From Rhodobacterales bacterium HKCCE4037 (GTDB lineage Bacteria > Pseudomonadota > Alphaproteobacteria > Rhodobacterales > Rhodobacteraceae), in contig WVSM01000006.1 of the NCBI GenBank assembly GCA_015689645.1, forward strand, positions 186,001-250,000: 64,000 nt of DNA, written 5' to 3'. The position numbers and the translations under genes were made by a program. Below, one piece after another: positions 27,824 to 35,226 of the stretch (the stretch's first letter is position 1; each line of letters opens with the position of its first letter). The notes below the pieces were generated by a model. That model did not search any database. It had not been told where the DNA came from and saw nothing but the letters and a program-made list of their open reading frames with translations.

Positions 27824-27913
27824 AAAAGCGTCCCGGCTTGTTCCTGCGACAGGAACAAGGCGGGGCGCGGCGCAACATCTCGACGGTTCGCGCGCTCTGC
27901 CCAAAACAATGAT

Positions 27914-28486
27914 TCAGGTTTCTGGCGGAACACTTGAGGTCTCCAGGTAACCGCCGACGATCTCCGCCATCATCTCCGGCCCCAGCACCGGGGGCAGGAG
28001 GGTCAGCACCTCTCCGGCGCCGTCCAGCAGGTAGACGAACGACCCGTGCGAGAACACCGTGCCGTAGAATGGATCGACGAACAGCTCCTGGAATTCAACG
28101 GAATAGGCGTCGTAGGCCACCTGGAGCGCCGCCTCCGACCCGGTCAGGCCGACGAAGTCCGGGTGATGCACCTGCAAGGCGGGGCCGAGGGTTTCGACCG
28201 TGTCGCGCTCCGGGTCCACCGTGACCATGACGGGCCGCACGGTGACGCCGTCCTCCGCCAGGATGTCCACGGTGGAGGCCATCGTCGGAAACACCGCCGA
28301 ACAGATTTCTTGGCAATTCGCATAGCCGAAGAACAGCAGTTGCGGCTGGCCGTCCGGGTCCGCTTCGGTGCGCAAGGTGCCGGTGTGGTCGATCAACTCG
28401 AACCCGCCGCCGATCCCGTCCTCCAGCGACTGCGCCGAGACCATCCCGGCGCCCAGGCACAAGGCAATCGTCAGCAGAGCCCTCAT
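27914..28486 (-). CDS. SCO1/SenC family protein
   Basis: Predicted 190 residues from the ATG at 28486, which overlaps the stop of the upstream gene (ATGA). A signal peptide (about 1-18) leads to a thioredoxin-like domain with CQEIC (Cys58, Cys62) and His147 in SHGSF, the copper ligands of Sco proteins. Sco proteins deliver copper to, or reduce, the CuA site of cytochrome oxidase, or act in redox sensing. No cox genes are in the window; the two upstream secreted Cys proteins are the likely partners. Confidence 0.88.
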   Translation of the reverse strand: MRALLTIALCLGAGMVSAQSLEDGIGGGFELIDHTGTLRTEADPDGQPQLLFFGYANCQEICSAVFPTMASTVDILAEDGVTVRPVMVTVDPERDTVETLGPALQVHHPDFVGLTGSEAALQVAYDAYSVEFQELFVDPFYGTVFSHGSFVYLLDGAGEVLTLLPPVLGPEMMAEIVGGYLETSSVPPET

Positions 28487-29052
28487 TGCACCGCGTCCCA
28501 CGCCTCTTGCCACGTCTCGCCCGTGCCGAGGTAACCGCCATCCTCGATCTCGGCCAGAACGCGCGGATCGTTGCGGTACCAGCGCCCCTCCATCGCGGCG
28601 GCTTCGGGGTTGGCCTCCGCCCAGGCGTCGGTCCAGCCGTCTGCCGATGTCCAGTCCTCGACACCCACCTCGCGGATGCGCTGGACCTGGTAGATGTTGG
28701 TGGCGCCGACGTAGTCATCCTCGATCATCAGCCCGTCGACCTCGACCTGCAGGCCGCAGAACGGATGCAGATCGACAGCGGCGCCGGTGAAGATGCCCTG
28801 GTTGTTCTTGTTGGGATAGGTCAGCACGCCATCGGCGGCGCGGATCAGGCCCAGTTGACGCCCCTCGGCGCAGGCATTCGCGCAATCGCCCGCCACCTCG
28901 CAGAGCAGGTCGACCACCTCCGCCTCGAACCGTGCGGGCTGTTCCCAGCCGAGGTTCCACGACCGCGCCTCGGACCCTTCCGAGAACGGGCCGGCATCCT
29001 GTGCAGTGAGCGGAGCGGCGGCGAACGTCAATGGAATCAGGTATTTCCACAT
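28483..29052 (-). CDS. Secreted cysteine protein, Sco-linked (unknown function)
   Basis: Predicted 189 residues from the ATG at 29052, preceded by GGAGGG. Signal peptide about residues 1-18. The mature part holds EVVDLLCEVAGDCANAC (Cys51, Cys57, Cys61), then GLI...DGVLTYP and DLHPFCGLQVEVDG (Cys99). The pattern EV-[VI]-D-x-x-C ... C-x3-C ... G-L-[LI] ... DG-x-x-Y is shared with the next protein upstream, so the two are paralogues. Not recognised as a named family. Overlap with the Sco gene suggests copper or thiol chemistry in the periplasm. Confidence 0.75.
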   Translation of the reverse strand: MWKYLIPLTFAAAPLTAQDAGPFSEGSEARSWNLGWEQPARFEAEVVDLLCEVAGDCANACAEGRQLGLIRAADGVLTYPNKNNQGIFTGAAVDLHPFCGLQVEVDGLMIEDDYVGATNIYQVQRIREVGVEDWTSADGWTDAWAEANPEAAAMEGRWYRNDPRVLAEIEDGGYLGTGETWQEAWDAVQ

Positions 29053-29056
29053 CACC

Positions 29057-29500
29057 TCAGCCCTCCGGATTGGGGATCGCGAAGCCGGGAACGGCACCGT
29101 AATCCACGTGGTTGATGTTGGTGATGCCGTGGTCCTCGACCACTTCGTCGACGACGAGGTAATTCAGCCCGTCCCGCGCGAAATGCCGGCCCGACACGGT
29201 GATGTCGTGGCTCGCCAGTTCCAGCTGCGTCTGGCCGCCTGCGCTCTGGTCGTCGCCGCCAATGGCGAGGATCATGTAGACCGTGCCGTCCTCTCCCAGC
29301 AGGCCCACCGGGATGCCCCCGGCGCTGCACCAGATCGCGCAGGTGTGGTGCGCCGTGCCCCGCACCGCGTCCGGACCGCCCATCACGCCCGAGAAATAGC
29401 ACCAGGTGTCGATCACCTCGCCCCTGATCTGCACCTCTTCGCCATCGGCGAGTGCCGGTGCGGCAGCGCAGGCCAGCGCCGCGGCCCAAAGATATCGCAT
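29057..29500 (-). CDS. Secreted cysteine protein, paralogue of its neighbour
   Basis: A 147-residue protein with signal peptide (about 1-18, cut after PALA). GEVIDTWCYFSG (Cys34), HHTCAIWC (His51, His52, Cys54, Cys58) and GLLGEDGTVYMIL mirror the neighbouring 189-residue protein. The clustered Cys and His residues look like a metal- or heme-handling site, but none was assigned. It is the first of three genes ending with the Sco gene (gaps of 4 and -4 bases), and is separated from the DUF998 gene by 82 bases. Confidence 0.75.
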   Translation of the reverse strand: MRYLWAAALACAAAPALADGEEVQIRGEVIDTWCYFSGVMGGPDAVRGTAHHTCAIWCSAGGIPVGLLGEDGTVYMILAIGGDDQSAGGQTQLELASHDITVSGRHFARDGLNYLVVDEVVEDHGITNINHVDYGAVPGFAIPNPEG

Positions 29501-29582
29501 GGGAAATGCCCTCCATTCTGTCCCTTGGCCGAAAGCCTAGCAGGGACGGCGCGGATCGCGTCATCACGATTTGAGGAAGTTT

Positions 29583-30215
29583 TCAGGCGCGTTTCGTGAT
29601 CGTCCAGAAAAGATGCGCCAGCACCGCGACCATCGCGAAGGAGAGCAGGCCGAGGTAACGCTCGAAAACGCCGTCGATGTCGGTGGGCAGGAAGAAGAAG
29701 ACCGGCGCGCTCAGGATCCACAGTGCACCGATGATCCGCAGCGCGCGCGGATAGCCCGGCCCGATCCGCCCCGCACCCCGCGCCAGCAGAAACGGGATCG
29801 CCGCCATCGCGAGCCCAAGCGCGTAGACCAGGTAGATATGGATGACTGCCCCGTCCTGATCGGCGTCGCCATATTCGTTCCGCGCCCCGATCAGGAACAC
29901 CAGCAGCGCCTTGCCGACCAGCAGGACCAGCCCGCCACTCCAGTCCCAGCCGCCCAGGTGCACATGCGCCGCCAGAAGCGCCAGCGCGATCAACCCGCCG
30001 CTGAACGTGTAGAGCCCGATATCGACGATATACTCGTAATCCCCCGCGCCGAGGTCGCTGATCGTATCTGCGATCCAGTCGTGATGCGGCACCACGAAAT
30101 CGGCCACGAGGATCGACAGGGCCAGCACGATGCAGGACAGGACGGCGAACCCCGCAAGCCCGCAGACCAGCAACGGGCGAAAATCGCCGGTCGGCAGGGT
30201 CGTGTCATCCGTCAT
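29583..30215 (-). CDS. DUF998-like membrane protein
   Basis: Predicted 210 residues from the ATG at 30215; the frame extends further upstream into the gap shared with the divergent EamA gene. About six hydrophobic segments; the loop after the first (PHHDWIADTISDLGAGDYEYI) and the arrangement fit the DUF998 family of integral membrane proteins with unknown function. The upstream ribosome site is weak (GGAGGG about 20 bases away). Confidence 0.7.
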   Translation of the reverse strand: MTDDTTLPTGDFRPLLVCGLAGFAVLSCIVLALSILVADFVVPHHDWIADTISDLGAGDYEYIVDIGLYTFSGGLIALALLAAHVHLGGWDWSGGLVLLVGKALLVFLIGARNEYGDADQDGAVIHIYLVYALGLAMAAIPFLLARGAGRIGPGYPRALRIIGALWILSAPVFFFLPTDIDGVFERYLGLLSFAMVAVLAHLFWTITKRA

Positions 30216-30294
30216 GAAGGTCCAACCCCCGCCCTCCGGAACGGTTCCGCGAAGCACATTGCGCCGGACCCGCCGGGCCGCTACCTCCGCCCCC

Positions 30295-31194
30295 ATGACC
30301 CCTGCGCGCGAAACAACCATCGCCACCCTGATCGTCGTCGTGATCGGCGTGCTCTACGGCCTCTACTGGCTGCCCGTGCGCGCCGTCGAAGACCTCGGCC
30401 TGCCGGGCGCCTGGGGCACGCTGGCGATCACGCTGGCGGGCACGGCGCTCCTTCTGCCACCGATCCTCCGCCGCCCCGGAACCCTCACCGGGGCCGACCC
30501 GCTGGCCCGCGCCGCGGTCGCCCTCGGCGGCGCCGCCTTCGCGCTCTATTCCATCGGCTTCGTCTATGGCCACGTGGCGATGATCATCCTTCTGTGGTTT
30601 CTCACCCCGGTCTGGAGCACGCTTCTCACCCGTTTCCTGCTCGGCTGGCCCACGACGCGCCTGCGCCTCGCCGCGATTGCGGTCGGGCTGATCGGCCTCG
30701 GCATCATGCTGAGCGCCGGCGGGCAGGTGCCGCTGCCCCGGAACCTCGGCGAATGGATGGCCCTTATCGCCGGCGTGATCTGGGCCGTCGCCACCACCGG
30801 CATCCGCATCCGGCCCGAGATGCCACCGCTCGCCGCGGGTTTCCTGTTCTCCGCCGGGGCCGCGCTCACCAGCCTCGCCATCGCCCCGTTGCTCTCGCCA
30901 TGGCGCGGCCTCGCGTCTTTGCAAGACCCCGCGCGCCTCGTCCCCGTGACACTGGCAACCGGCGCGCTCTGGTGGGGGTTTGCCATGGCGGCGCTGATGT
31001 GGGCCACGGCCCGGCTCGACCCCGCCCGTGTCGGTATCCTGCTGATGTCGGAGGTCCTGATCGGCTCGGCCACGGCGGCGATCTGGGCGGGCGAAACCCT
31101 CGGCCCGGCGCAGCTCACCGGCGGCGCGCTGGTGTTGCTCGCGGCCCTGATGGAGGTCTGGCCACAACGCCGGTCCCCCGGCAACGCGCCCTAG
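30295..31194 (+). CDS. EamA/DMT family transporter
   Basis: Predicted 299 residues with about ten hydrophobic segments in two EamA halves. Typical features include GLYWLPVRAVEDLGLPGAWG near the N-terminus and, in the second half, SEVLIGSATAAIWAGETLG before the last helices (LTGGALVLLAALMEVW). DMT proteins export or exchange small metabolites such as amino acids or nucleotide sugars; the substrate is unknown. It is divergent from the DUF998 gene and its stop shares CTAG with the converging small gene. Confidence 0.82.
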   Translation: MTPARETTIATLIVVVIGVLYGLYWLPVRAVEDLGLPGAWGTLAITLAGTALLLPPILRRPGTLTGADPLARAAVALGGAAFALYSIGFVYGHVAMIILLWFLTPVWSTLLTRFLLGWPTTRLRLAAIAVGLIGLGIMLSAGGQVPLPRNLGEWMALIAGVIWAVATTGIRIRPEMPPLAAGFLFSAGAALTSLAIAPLLSPWRGLASLQDPARLVPVTLATGALWWGFAMAALMWATARLDPARVGILLMSEVLIGSATAAIWAGETLGPAQLTGGALVLLAALMEVWPQRRSPGNAP

Positions 31195-31463
31195 CGGTCA
31201 GGCCATTTCCACGCGATCGCCGCAAGGTAGTTCCCGCTCTCCTCCGCGATCACCGGGGCGCGGGCGGGCCCATAGGCATCCCCGCGCCGCTCCCGCCGCG
31301 TGTCGCTGCGATTGCGGGCAAGGCGCACGAGGCCCGACAGGGTCAGCACCAGGAAGGTACCTTCCCCTTTCAGCGGCATGCTCTCCACGGTCTCCCATCC
31401 CTCCGTCAAGGCCTGCCGCAGCATCTCGTGCGGGTCGCGCCGGGTCGGGCTGGAATGCTTCAT
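31191..31463 (-). CDS. Small protein of unknown function
   Basis: A 90-residue basic protein (MKHSSPTRRDPHEML...), with a single hydrophobic stretch (GTFLVLTLSGLVRLA, about 35-49) too short and polar for a firm membrane call. No recognised domain. It converges on the EamA gene with a 4-base stop overlap, which supports it being real rather than a chance frame. Confidence 0.5.
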   Translation of the reverse strand: MKHSSPTRRDPHEMLRQALTEGWETVESMPLKGEGTFLVLTLSGLVRLARNRSDTRRERRGDAYGPARAPVIAEESGNYLAAIAWKWPDR

Positions 31464-31636
31464 GGGGCGCAGTCTCCGTCGTTTGCGGGAAGTCCTTCAA
31501 GACAGGCGTCCCGCCCCCTACACCAGAATGTCAGGTCTGGACAGGGCAACCGGGCACCTTTTCGCACCGCGGAGCCCGCCTACACAAAATTGTGACGAGA
31601 ATCGCGGAACCATCCTTCCCATATCTTGTTTGGTTT

Positions 31637-31676
31637 TTATCCACAGGCACCATAACGGCTGCAAATCTGTGGATAA
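31637..31676. promoter_or_regulatory. Inverted pair of consensus DnaA boxes
   Basis: Two perfect TTATCCACA boxes lie 22 bases apart in opposite orientation: 31637-31645 (plus) and 31668-31676 (minus, read TGTGGATAA). The surrounding 100 bases are A+T-rich for this genome. They sit 45-85 bases before a small gene of unknown function. They may mark DnaA control of that gene or a DnaA-binding locus; nothing else of an origin (dnaA, parAB, hemE) is nearby. Confidence 0.55.
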
Positions 31677-31720
31677 GATCAAAACAACGGCTGGCTCGCG
31701 CCACCTATCGGAGCAGACAA

Positions 31721-32056
31721 ATGACCATCTTTCCTCCCACGGACGTCGCTGACCGCATCGGCCTGGTCTCCGGCGGCATCATGGTTCTTCAATCCAACAT
31801 CCTCTGGGCGCGCCGCGACCGCTTCGCCTATTGCGTCGAGGCGCTGATCGACATCGAGATCGCCTACCGCACCGAGGAGGGCTACGTCATCCTGCGCCGC
31901 AACACGCTGGTGAACACGCCGATCAACCGCACCGGCGGCCGCCGCGCCCGCCTGACGCGCACAGCCGCGCTCTTGACCGCCGTCATATCGGCCCCGCCGC
32001 GGACGCCGAAACCCCAGAATTCCGACCCACGGCCAGCCCTGCCGCTGGCCGCGTGA
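31721..32056 (+). CDS. Small protein of unknown function downstream of DnaA boxes
   Basis: Predicted 111 residues from the ATG at 31721, preceded by GGAG at good spacing. The first two thirds look structured (VADRIGLVSGGIMVLQSN, FAYCVEALIDIEIAYR, EGYVILRRNTLVNTP); the tail is Arg/Pro-rich and probably disordered. No recognised domain, signal peptide or membrane segment. Followed by a clear terminator at 32154-32183, so it is a single-gene transcript. Confidence 0.55.
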   Translation: MTIFPPTDVADRIGLVSGGIMVLQSNILWARRDRFAYCVEALIDIEIAYRTEEGYVILRRNTLVNTPINRTGGRRARLTRTAALLTAVISAPPRTPKPQNSDPRPALPLAA

Positions 32057-32153
32057 CCCGGGCACCCGCCCGCGGTCTGTCGCGCCGCCCCTGACTGCCT
32101 CGGGGCCGCGCGCTGTTCGATACCGGCAGACTGCTCGCCGTCGAACATCACTG

Positions 32154-32183
32154 GCCCCCGGCTTCGTGCCGGGGGCTTTTTTT
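32154..32183 (+). terminator. Rho-independent terminator
   Basis: A 9-bp GC stem (GCCCCCGGC / GCCGGGGGC) with a 5-base loop TTCGT is followed by seven T (32177-32183). It ends the rightward transcript of the 31721 gene. Confidence 0.85.
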
Positions 32184-32198
32184 AGGTAGCTGAAATTC

Positions 32199-32423
32199 CT
32201 AAAGCCGGATGGCCCTGTATGACAGGATATGCGCGCTGACCGCGTCGTAATCCAACGTCCCGTCCGGACGCTCGAACCCGCGCGAATGGAACACCGCCCC
32301 CATCCACTCCGGGTCCGGCACGTTCGCGCCGATCTCGGCGATCAGTGCGTCCTCGGCGTCCTCGTCCAGGTCGAGCTCGACAAGCCGCCGCAATTGCCCG
32401 GCCAATGTCGCCGCATCGTACAT
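32199..32423 (-). CDS. Small acidic protein downstream of lysC
   Basis: A 74-residue acidic protein (MYDAATLAGQLRRLVELDLDEDAEDALIAE...). No recognised domain. It begins 6 bases after the lysC stop, so it is probably cotranscribed with aspartate kinase. Reasonable codon use and the tight spacing support it. Confidence 0.6.
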   Translation of the reverse strand: MYDAATLAGQLRRLVELDLDEDAEDALIAEIGANVPDPEWMGAVFHSRGFERPDGTLDYDAVSAHILSYRAIRL

Positions 32424-32429
32424 CGCGCC

Positions 32430-33668
32430 TCAGGCGGCGAGGTGCAGGCCGAAGGCGTCATGCAGCGCCTGAACGGCCAGCTCCATGTATTTCCGGTCGA
32501 TCAGCACGCTCACCTTGATCTCGGAGGTGGTGATGACCTTGATGTTCACGCCCTCGTCGCGCAGCGTCTGGAACATCTTCGCAGCCACACCGGCGTGGCT
32601 GCGCATCCCGATCCCCACGATCGAGACCTTCGCGACGTCCGTATCGGCCACCAGTCCCGAGAACGCGATATCGCCCGCCATCTTGGCATCGGCCATCGCC
32701 TTTTCGGCCCGCGCGACCTCGCCCACGGGGCACGAGAAGGTCATGTCCGTCATGCCACCGTCCGAGATGTTCTGAACGATCATGTCGACGTTCACGCCCG
32801 CCTCGGCCAGTGGCCCGAAGATCGCGGCGGCGATACCGGGGCGGTCCTCAACGTTCTGCAGGGTCATCTTCGCTTCGTCACGGGAATAGGCCACACCGGC
32901 CACGACATTGGATTCCATGATTTCATCCTCCGAGCAGACCAGCGTGCCTGCATTGTCACTCATTTCCTCAAACGACGACAGCACCCGCAGCCGCACGTTG
33001 TAGCGCATCGCCAGCTCGACCGAGCGGGTCTGCAGCACCTTCGCCCCGAGCGAGGCCAGCTCCAGCATCTCCTCGAAGGCGATTTTTTCCAGCTTGCGCG
33101 CCTTCGACGTGATCCGCGGGTCGGTGGTGTAAACCCCGTCCACGTCCGTGTAGATATCGCAGCGCTCCGCCCCGAAGGCGGCGGCGAAGGCCACGGCGGT
33201 TGTGTCCGAGCCACCGCGCCCCAGCGTCGTGATCCGCCCCTCGGGCGAGATCCCCTGGAACCCCGCAACCACGGCCACTTTCATGCCCTGCGCGAATTTG
33301 CCGTTGATATTCTCGGTCGGGATTTCCTCGATCCGGGCAGAGGCATGGGCCGAGGTGGTGCGCAACGGCACCTGCCAGCCCTGCCATGACCGCGCCGGCA
33401 CGTCCATTTCCTGAAGCGTCAGCGCCATCAGCCCCGCCGTCACGTTCTCCCCCGACGAGACCACGGCATCATATTCCCGCGCGTCGTAGAACTTGCCGGT
33501 CTCCTCGACGAAGCCCACCAGCTTGTTGGTCTCGCCCGACATGGCGCTGACGATGACGATCACGTCATAGCCATTCGCCACTTCGCGGCCCACGCGCTTC
33601 GCGGCGCGGCGGATACGGTCCAGCGTGGCGACGGAGGTGCCGCCGAATTTCATCACCAGAAGGGGCAT
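32430..33668 (-). CDS. lysC: Aspartate kinase
   Basis: Predicted 412 residues from the ATG at 33668 (MPLLVMKFGGTSVAT); the frame runs on upstream through repeat DNA. The kinase domain has KFGGTSVA at the start, SSGENVTAGLMAL, and GRGGSDTTAVAFAAA for ATP and aspartate binding. Two ACT domains follow from about residue 270 (MTLQNVEDRPGIAAAIFGPLAEAGVNVDMI and a second copy near 350 by position), the sites of lysine/threonine feedback. It makes 4-phospho-aspartate for lysine, threonine and methionine synthesis. (The long ACT stretch is identified by its GIAAAIF and VNVDMI parts.). Confidence 0.95.
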   Translation of the reverse strand: MPLLVMKFGGTSVATLDRIRRAAKRVGREVANGYDVIVIVSAMSGETNKLVGFVEETGKFYDAREYDAVVSSGENVTAGLMALTLQEMDVPARSWQGWQVPLRTTSAHASARIEEIPTENINGKFAQGMKVAVVAGFQGISPEGRITTLGRGGSDTTAVAFAAAFGAERCDIYTDVDGVYTTDPRITSKARKLEKIAFEEMLELASLGAKVLQTRSVELAMRYNVRLRVLSSFEEMSDNAGTLVCSEDEIMESNVVAGVAYSRDEAKMTLQNVEDRPGIAAAIFGPLAEAGVNVDMIVQNISDGGMTDMTFSCPVGEVARAEKAMADAKMAGDIAFSGLVADTDVAKVSIVGIGMRSHAGVAAKMFQTLRDEGVNIKVITTSEIKVSVLIDRKYMELAVQALHDAFGLHLAA

Positions 33669-33756
33669 GGTCTTGGTCCCGATAAGCGTCGGCGCCTCAT
33701 ACGGGGCAGGGCAGGGCGAGGCAAGAGGGACAGGGTGCGGCGCGGTTGCCCGCCCC

Positions 33757-33959
33757 GTAGACCGGGCCTCGGCCCGGACCCCCGTAGGGCGGGACTTGTC
33801 CCGCCGCCCCGTCGTAGACCGGGCCTCGGCGAAGGGTGGGCAACGTCCTCCCGTCACCGGGGCAGGGTCTTCTGCAACGCAAGAGATCCCGAGAGGGGTC
33901 CGCAATGGCCGTAGACCGGGACTTGGCCCGGGTTGTACGTAGGGTGGGTACAACCCACC
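33757..33959. repeat. Cluster of short GTAG-headed hairpin repeats
   Basis: The 473-base gap 33669-34141 holds no gene. It contains five related short repeats: GTAGACCGGGCCTCGGCCCGG (33757-33777, key parts GTAGACCGGG and GGCCCGG), GTAGGGCGGG...TCCCGCC (33784-33805), GTAGACCGGGCCTCGGC (33814-33830), GTAGACCGGG...GGCCCGGG (33911-33932) and GTAGGGTGGGT-ACA-ACCCACC (33939-33959). Each forms a small GC hairpin after a GTAG head. The same element lies at the efp stop (16970-16991). Confidence 0.75.
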
Positions 33960-34025
33960 ATCTGCACGAGGCGCCCACGCGCGTGCTCCCGGATGCAACG
34001 GGTCAACTCCACCACGCCGATTTCC

Positions 34026-34040
34026 TTAACACGGGGTTAA
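34026..34040. promoter_or_regulatory. Candidate CtrA box TTAA-N7-TTAA
   Basis: TTAA CACGGGG TTAA at 34026-34040 matches the alphaproteobacterial CtrA consensus exactly; a further TTAA lies at 34073. It is about 100 bases before the dehydratase gene at 34142. CtrA control is inferred from motif only. Confidence 0.4.
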
Positions 34041-34141
34041 CAAAGACAGGAATGTGAAACGAAAACAAAAACTTAACCCATTTGTGCAACCTTGCACACT
34101 GTCCCCTTGCACGGGCCCTCGCGGCCCCATAGCCTGCCCCC

Positions 34142-35113
34142 ATGAACTTCACCGTCGAAGACCTCCGCGCCGCTGCCGATCTGGTCTACACCCAGATGCC
34201 GCCCACCCCCCAATACGCCTGGCCGCAACTGGCCGAGCGGTTCGGCTGCGAGGTCTGGGTCAAGCACGAGAACCACACGCCGACCGGCGCCTTCAAGATC
34301 CGCGGCGGCATCACCTTCTTCGACTGGCTGCGCCGGACCCACCCCGGGATCCCCGGCATCTGCACCGCCACCCGCGGCAACCACGGCCAGAGCCAGGCCC
34401 GCGCCGCCATCGCCGCCGGCCTCACCGCGAAGGTCTACGTCCCCCGCGGCAACTCGGTCGAGAAGAACTTGGCAATGCGCGCCTTCGGCGCCGAATTGAT
34501 CGAACATGGCCAGGACTTCGACGAGGCCCGCGAGGAAGCCTTCCGCGTCGCCGAGGCCGAAGGCCTGATGATTGTGCCGCCCTTCCACGAGGAACTCGTC
34601 CGCGGCGTCGCCACCTACGCCTTCGAGCTTCTCACCGCCGTCCCCGACCTCGACACGATCTACGTTCCCATCGGCTGCGGCTCCGGCATCTGCGGCACCA
34701 TCCTCGCCCGCGACGCGCTCGGGGCGAAGGCAGAGGTCGTCGGCGTGGTCAGCGAGAACGCCCAGACCGCGAAACTCTCGGTCGACGCGGGCACGCTGGT
34801 CGAAACCCCAAGCGCCCGAACCTTCGCCGACGGCATGGCCGTCCGCGTCCCCGTCGCCGAGGCGTTCGAGATCTACAGCAAAGGCGCCGCTCGCATCCTC
34901 TCGGTCTCCGACGCCGAAGTGGCCGAGGCCATCCGCATCTACTACCGCGACATCCACAACCTCGCCGAAGGCGCCGGCGCCGCCCCGCTCGCTGCCCTGA
35001 TGCAGGAGAGGGAGCGGATGCAGGGCAAGAAGGTCGCCGTCATCCTCTGCGGGGGCAACATCGACACCGACTGGTTCCTGACGGTGATGAACGGTGGCGT
35101 GCCCTCCGTGTGA
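34142..35113 (+). CDS. PLP-dependent threonine dehydratase-like enzyme
   Basis: A 323-residue fold-type II PLP enzyme. Lys52 in PTGAFKIRGG is the PLP Schiff-base residue, RGNHGQSQA binds the cofactor, GCGSGICGT is the phosphate loop, and CGGNID closes the active site. Length and lack of an ACT domain resemble catabolic threonine/serine dehydratase or the ectoine-utilisation dehydratase EutB; no eut genes are present. It deaminates a hydroxy-amino acid to a 2-oxo acid. Single gene with a possible CtrA box upstream and a repeat element downstream. Confidence 0.85.
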   Translation: MNFTVEDLRAAADLVYTQMPPTPQYAWPQLAERFGCEVWVKHENHTPTGAFKIRGGITFFDWLRRTHPGIPGICTATRGNHGQSQARAAIAAGLTAKVYVPRGNSVEKNLAMRAFGAELIEHGQDFDEAREEAFRVAEAEGLMIVPPFHEELVRGVATYAFELLTAVPDLDTIYVPIGCGSGICGTILARDALGAKAEVVGVVSENAQTAKLSVDAGTLVETPSARTFADGMAVRVPVAEAFEIYSKGAARILSVSDAEVAEAIRIYYRDIHNLAEGAGAAPLAALMQERERMQGKKVAVILCGGNIDTDWFLTVMNGGVPSV

Positions 35114-35123
35114 CGGCGCGAAA

Positions 35124-35216
35124 CGGGGGCTCTGCCCCCGTCCTTCGTCGTCCATTGGGCTCGAACCAATGGCGCCACAATGGACGACCCCCCGGAGGTT
35201 TTTCTGGCAAGATGAA
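35124..35216. repeat. Dispersed hairpin element
   Basis: Between the dehydratase and the converging AlkD-like gene lies CGGGGGC-TCT-GCCCCCG (35124-35140), then GTCGTCCATTG (35147-35157) and its exact inverse CAATGGACGAC (35178-35188) with a nested CCATTGG/CCAATGG pair (35152-35158, 35166-35172), ending in TTTTTCTGGCAAGATGAA (35199-35216). The nested arms allow two alternative stems. The tail is repeated at 18104-18121. Confidence 0.65.
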
Positions 35217-35226
35217 AGCGCGCCGA

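Noticed and set aside
31600-31700. Possible replication origin at the DnaA boxes
   Set aside because: Only two boxes, no DnaA-type unwinding repeats, no dnaA, parAB, repABC or hemE nearby.
32057-32153. Small RNA before the terminator at 32154
   Set aside because: No promoter or conserved structure could be seen apart from the terminator of the preceding gene.
33669-33998. N-terminal extension of aspartate kinase
   Set aside because: The extra codons translate repeat DNA; the family start is MPLLVMKFGG at 33668.
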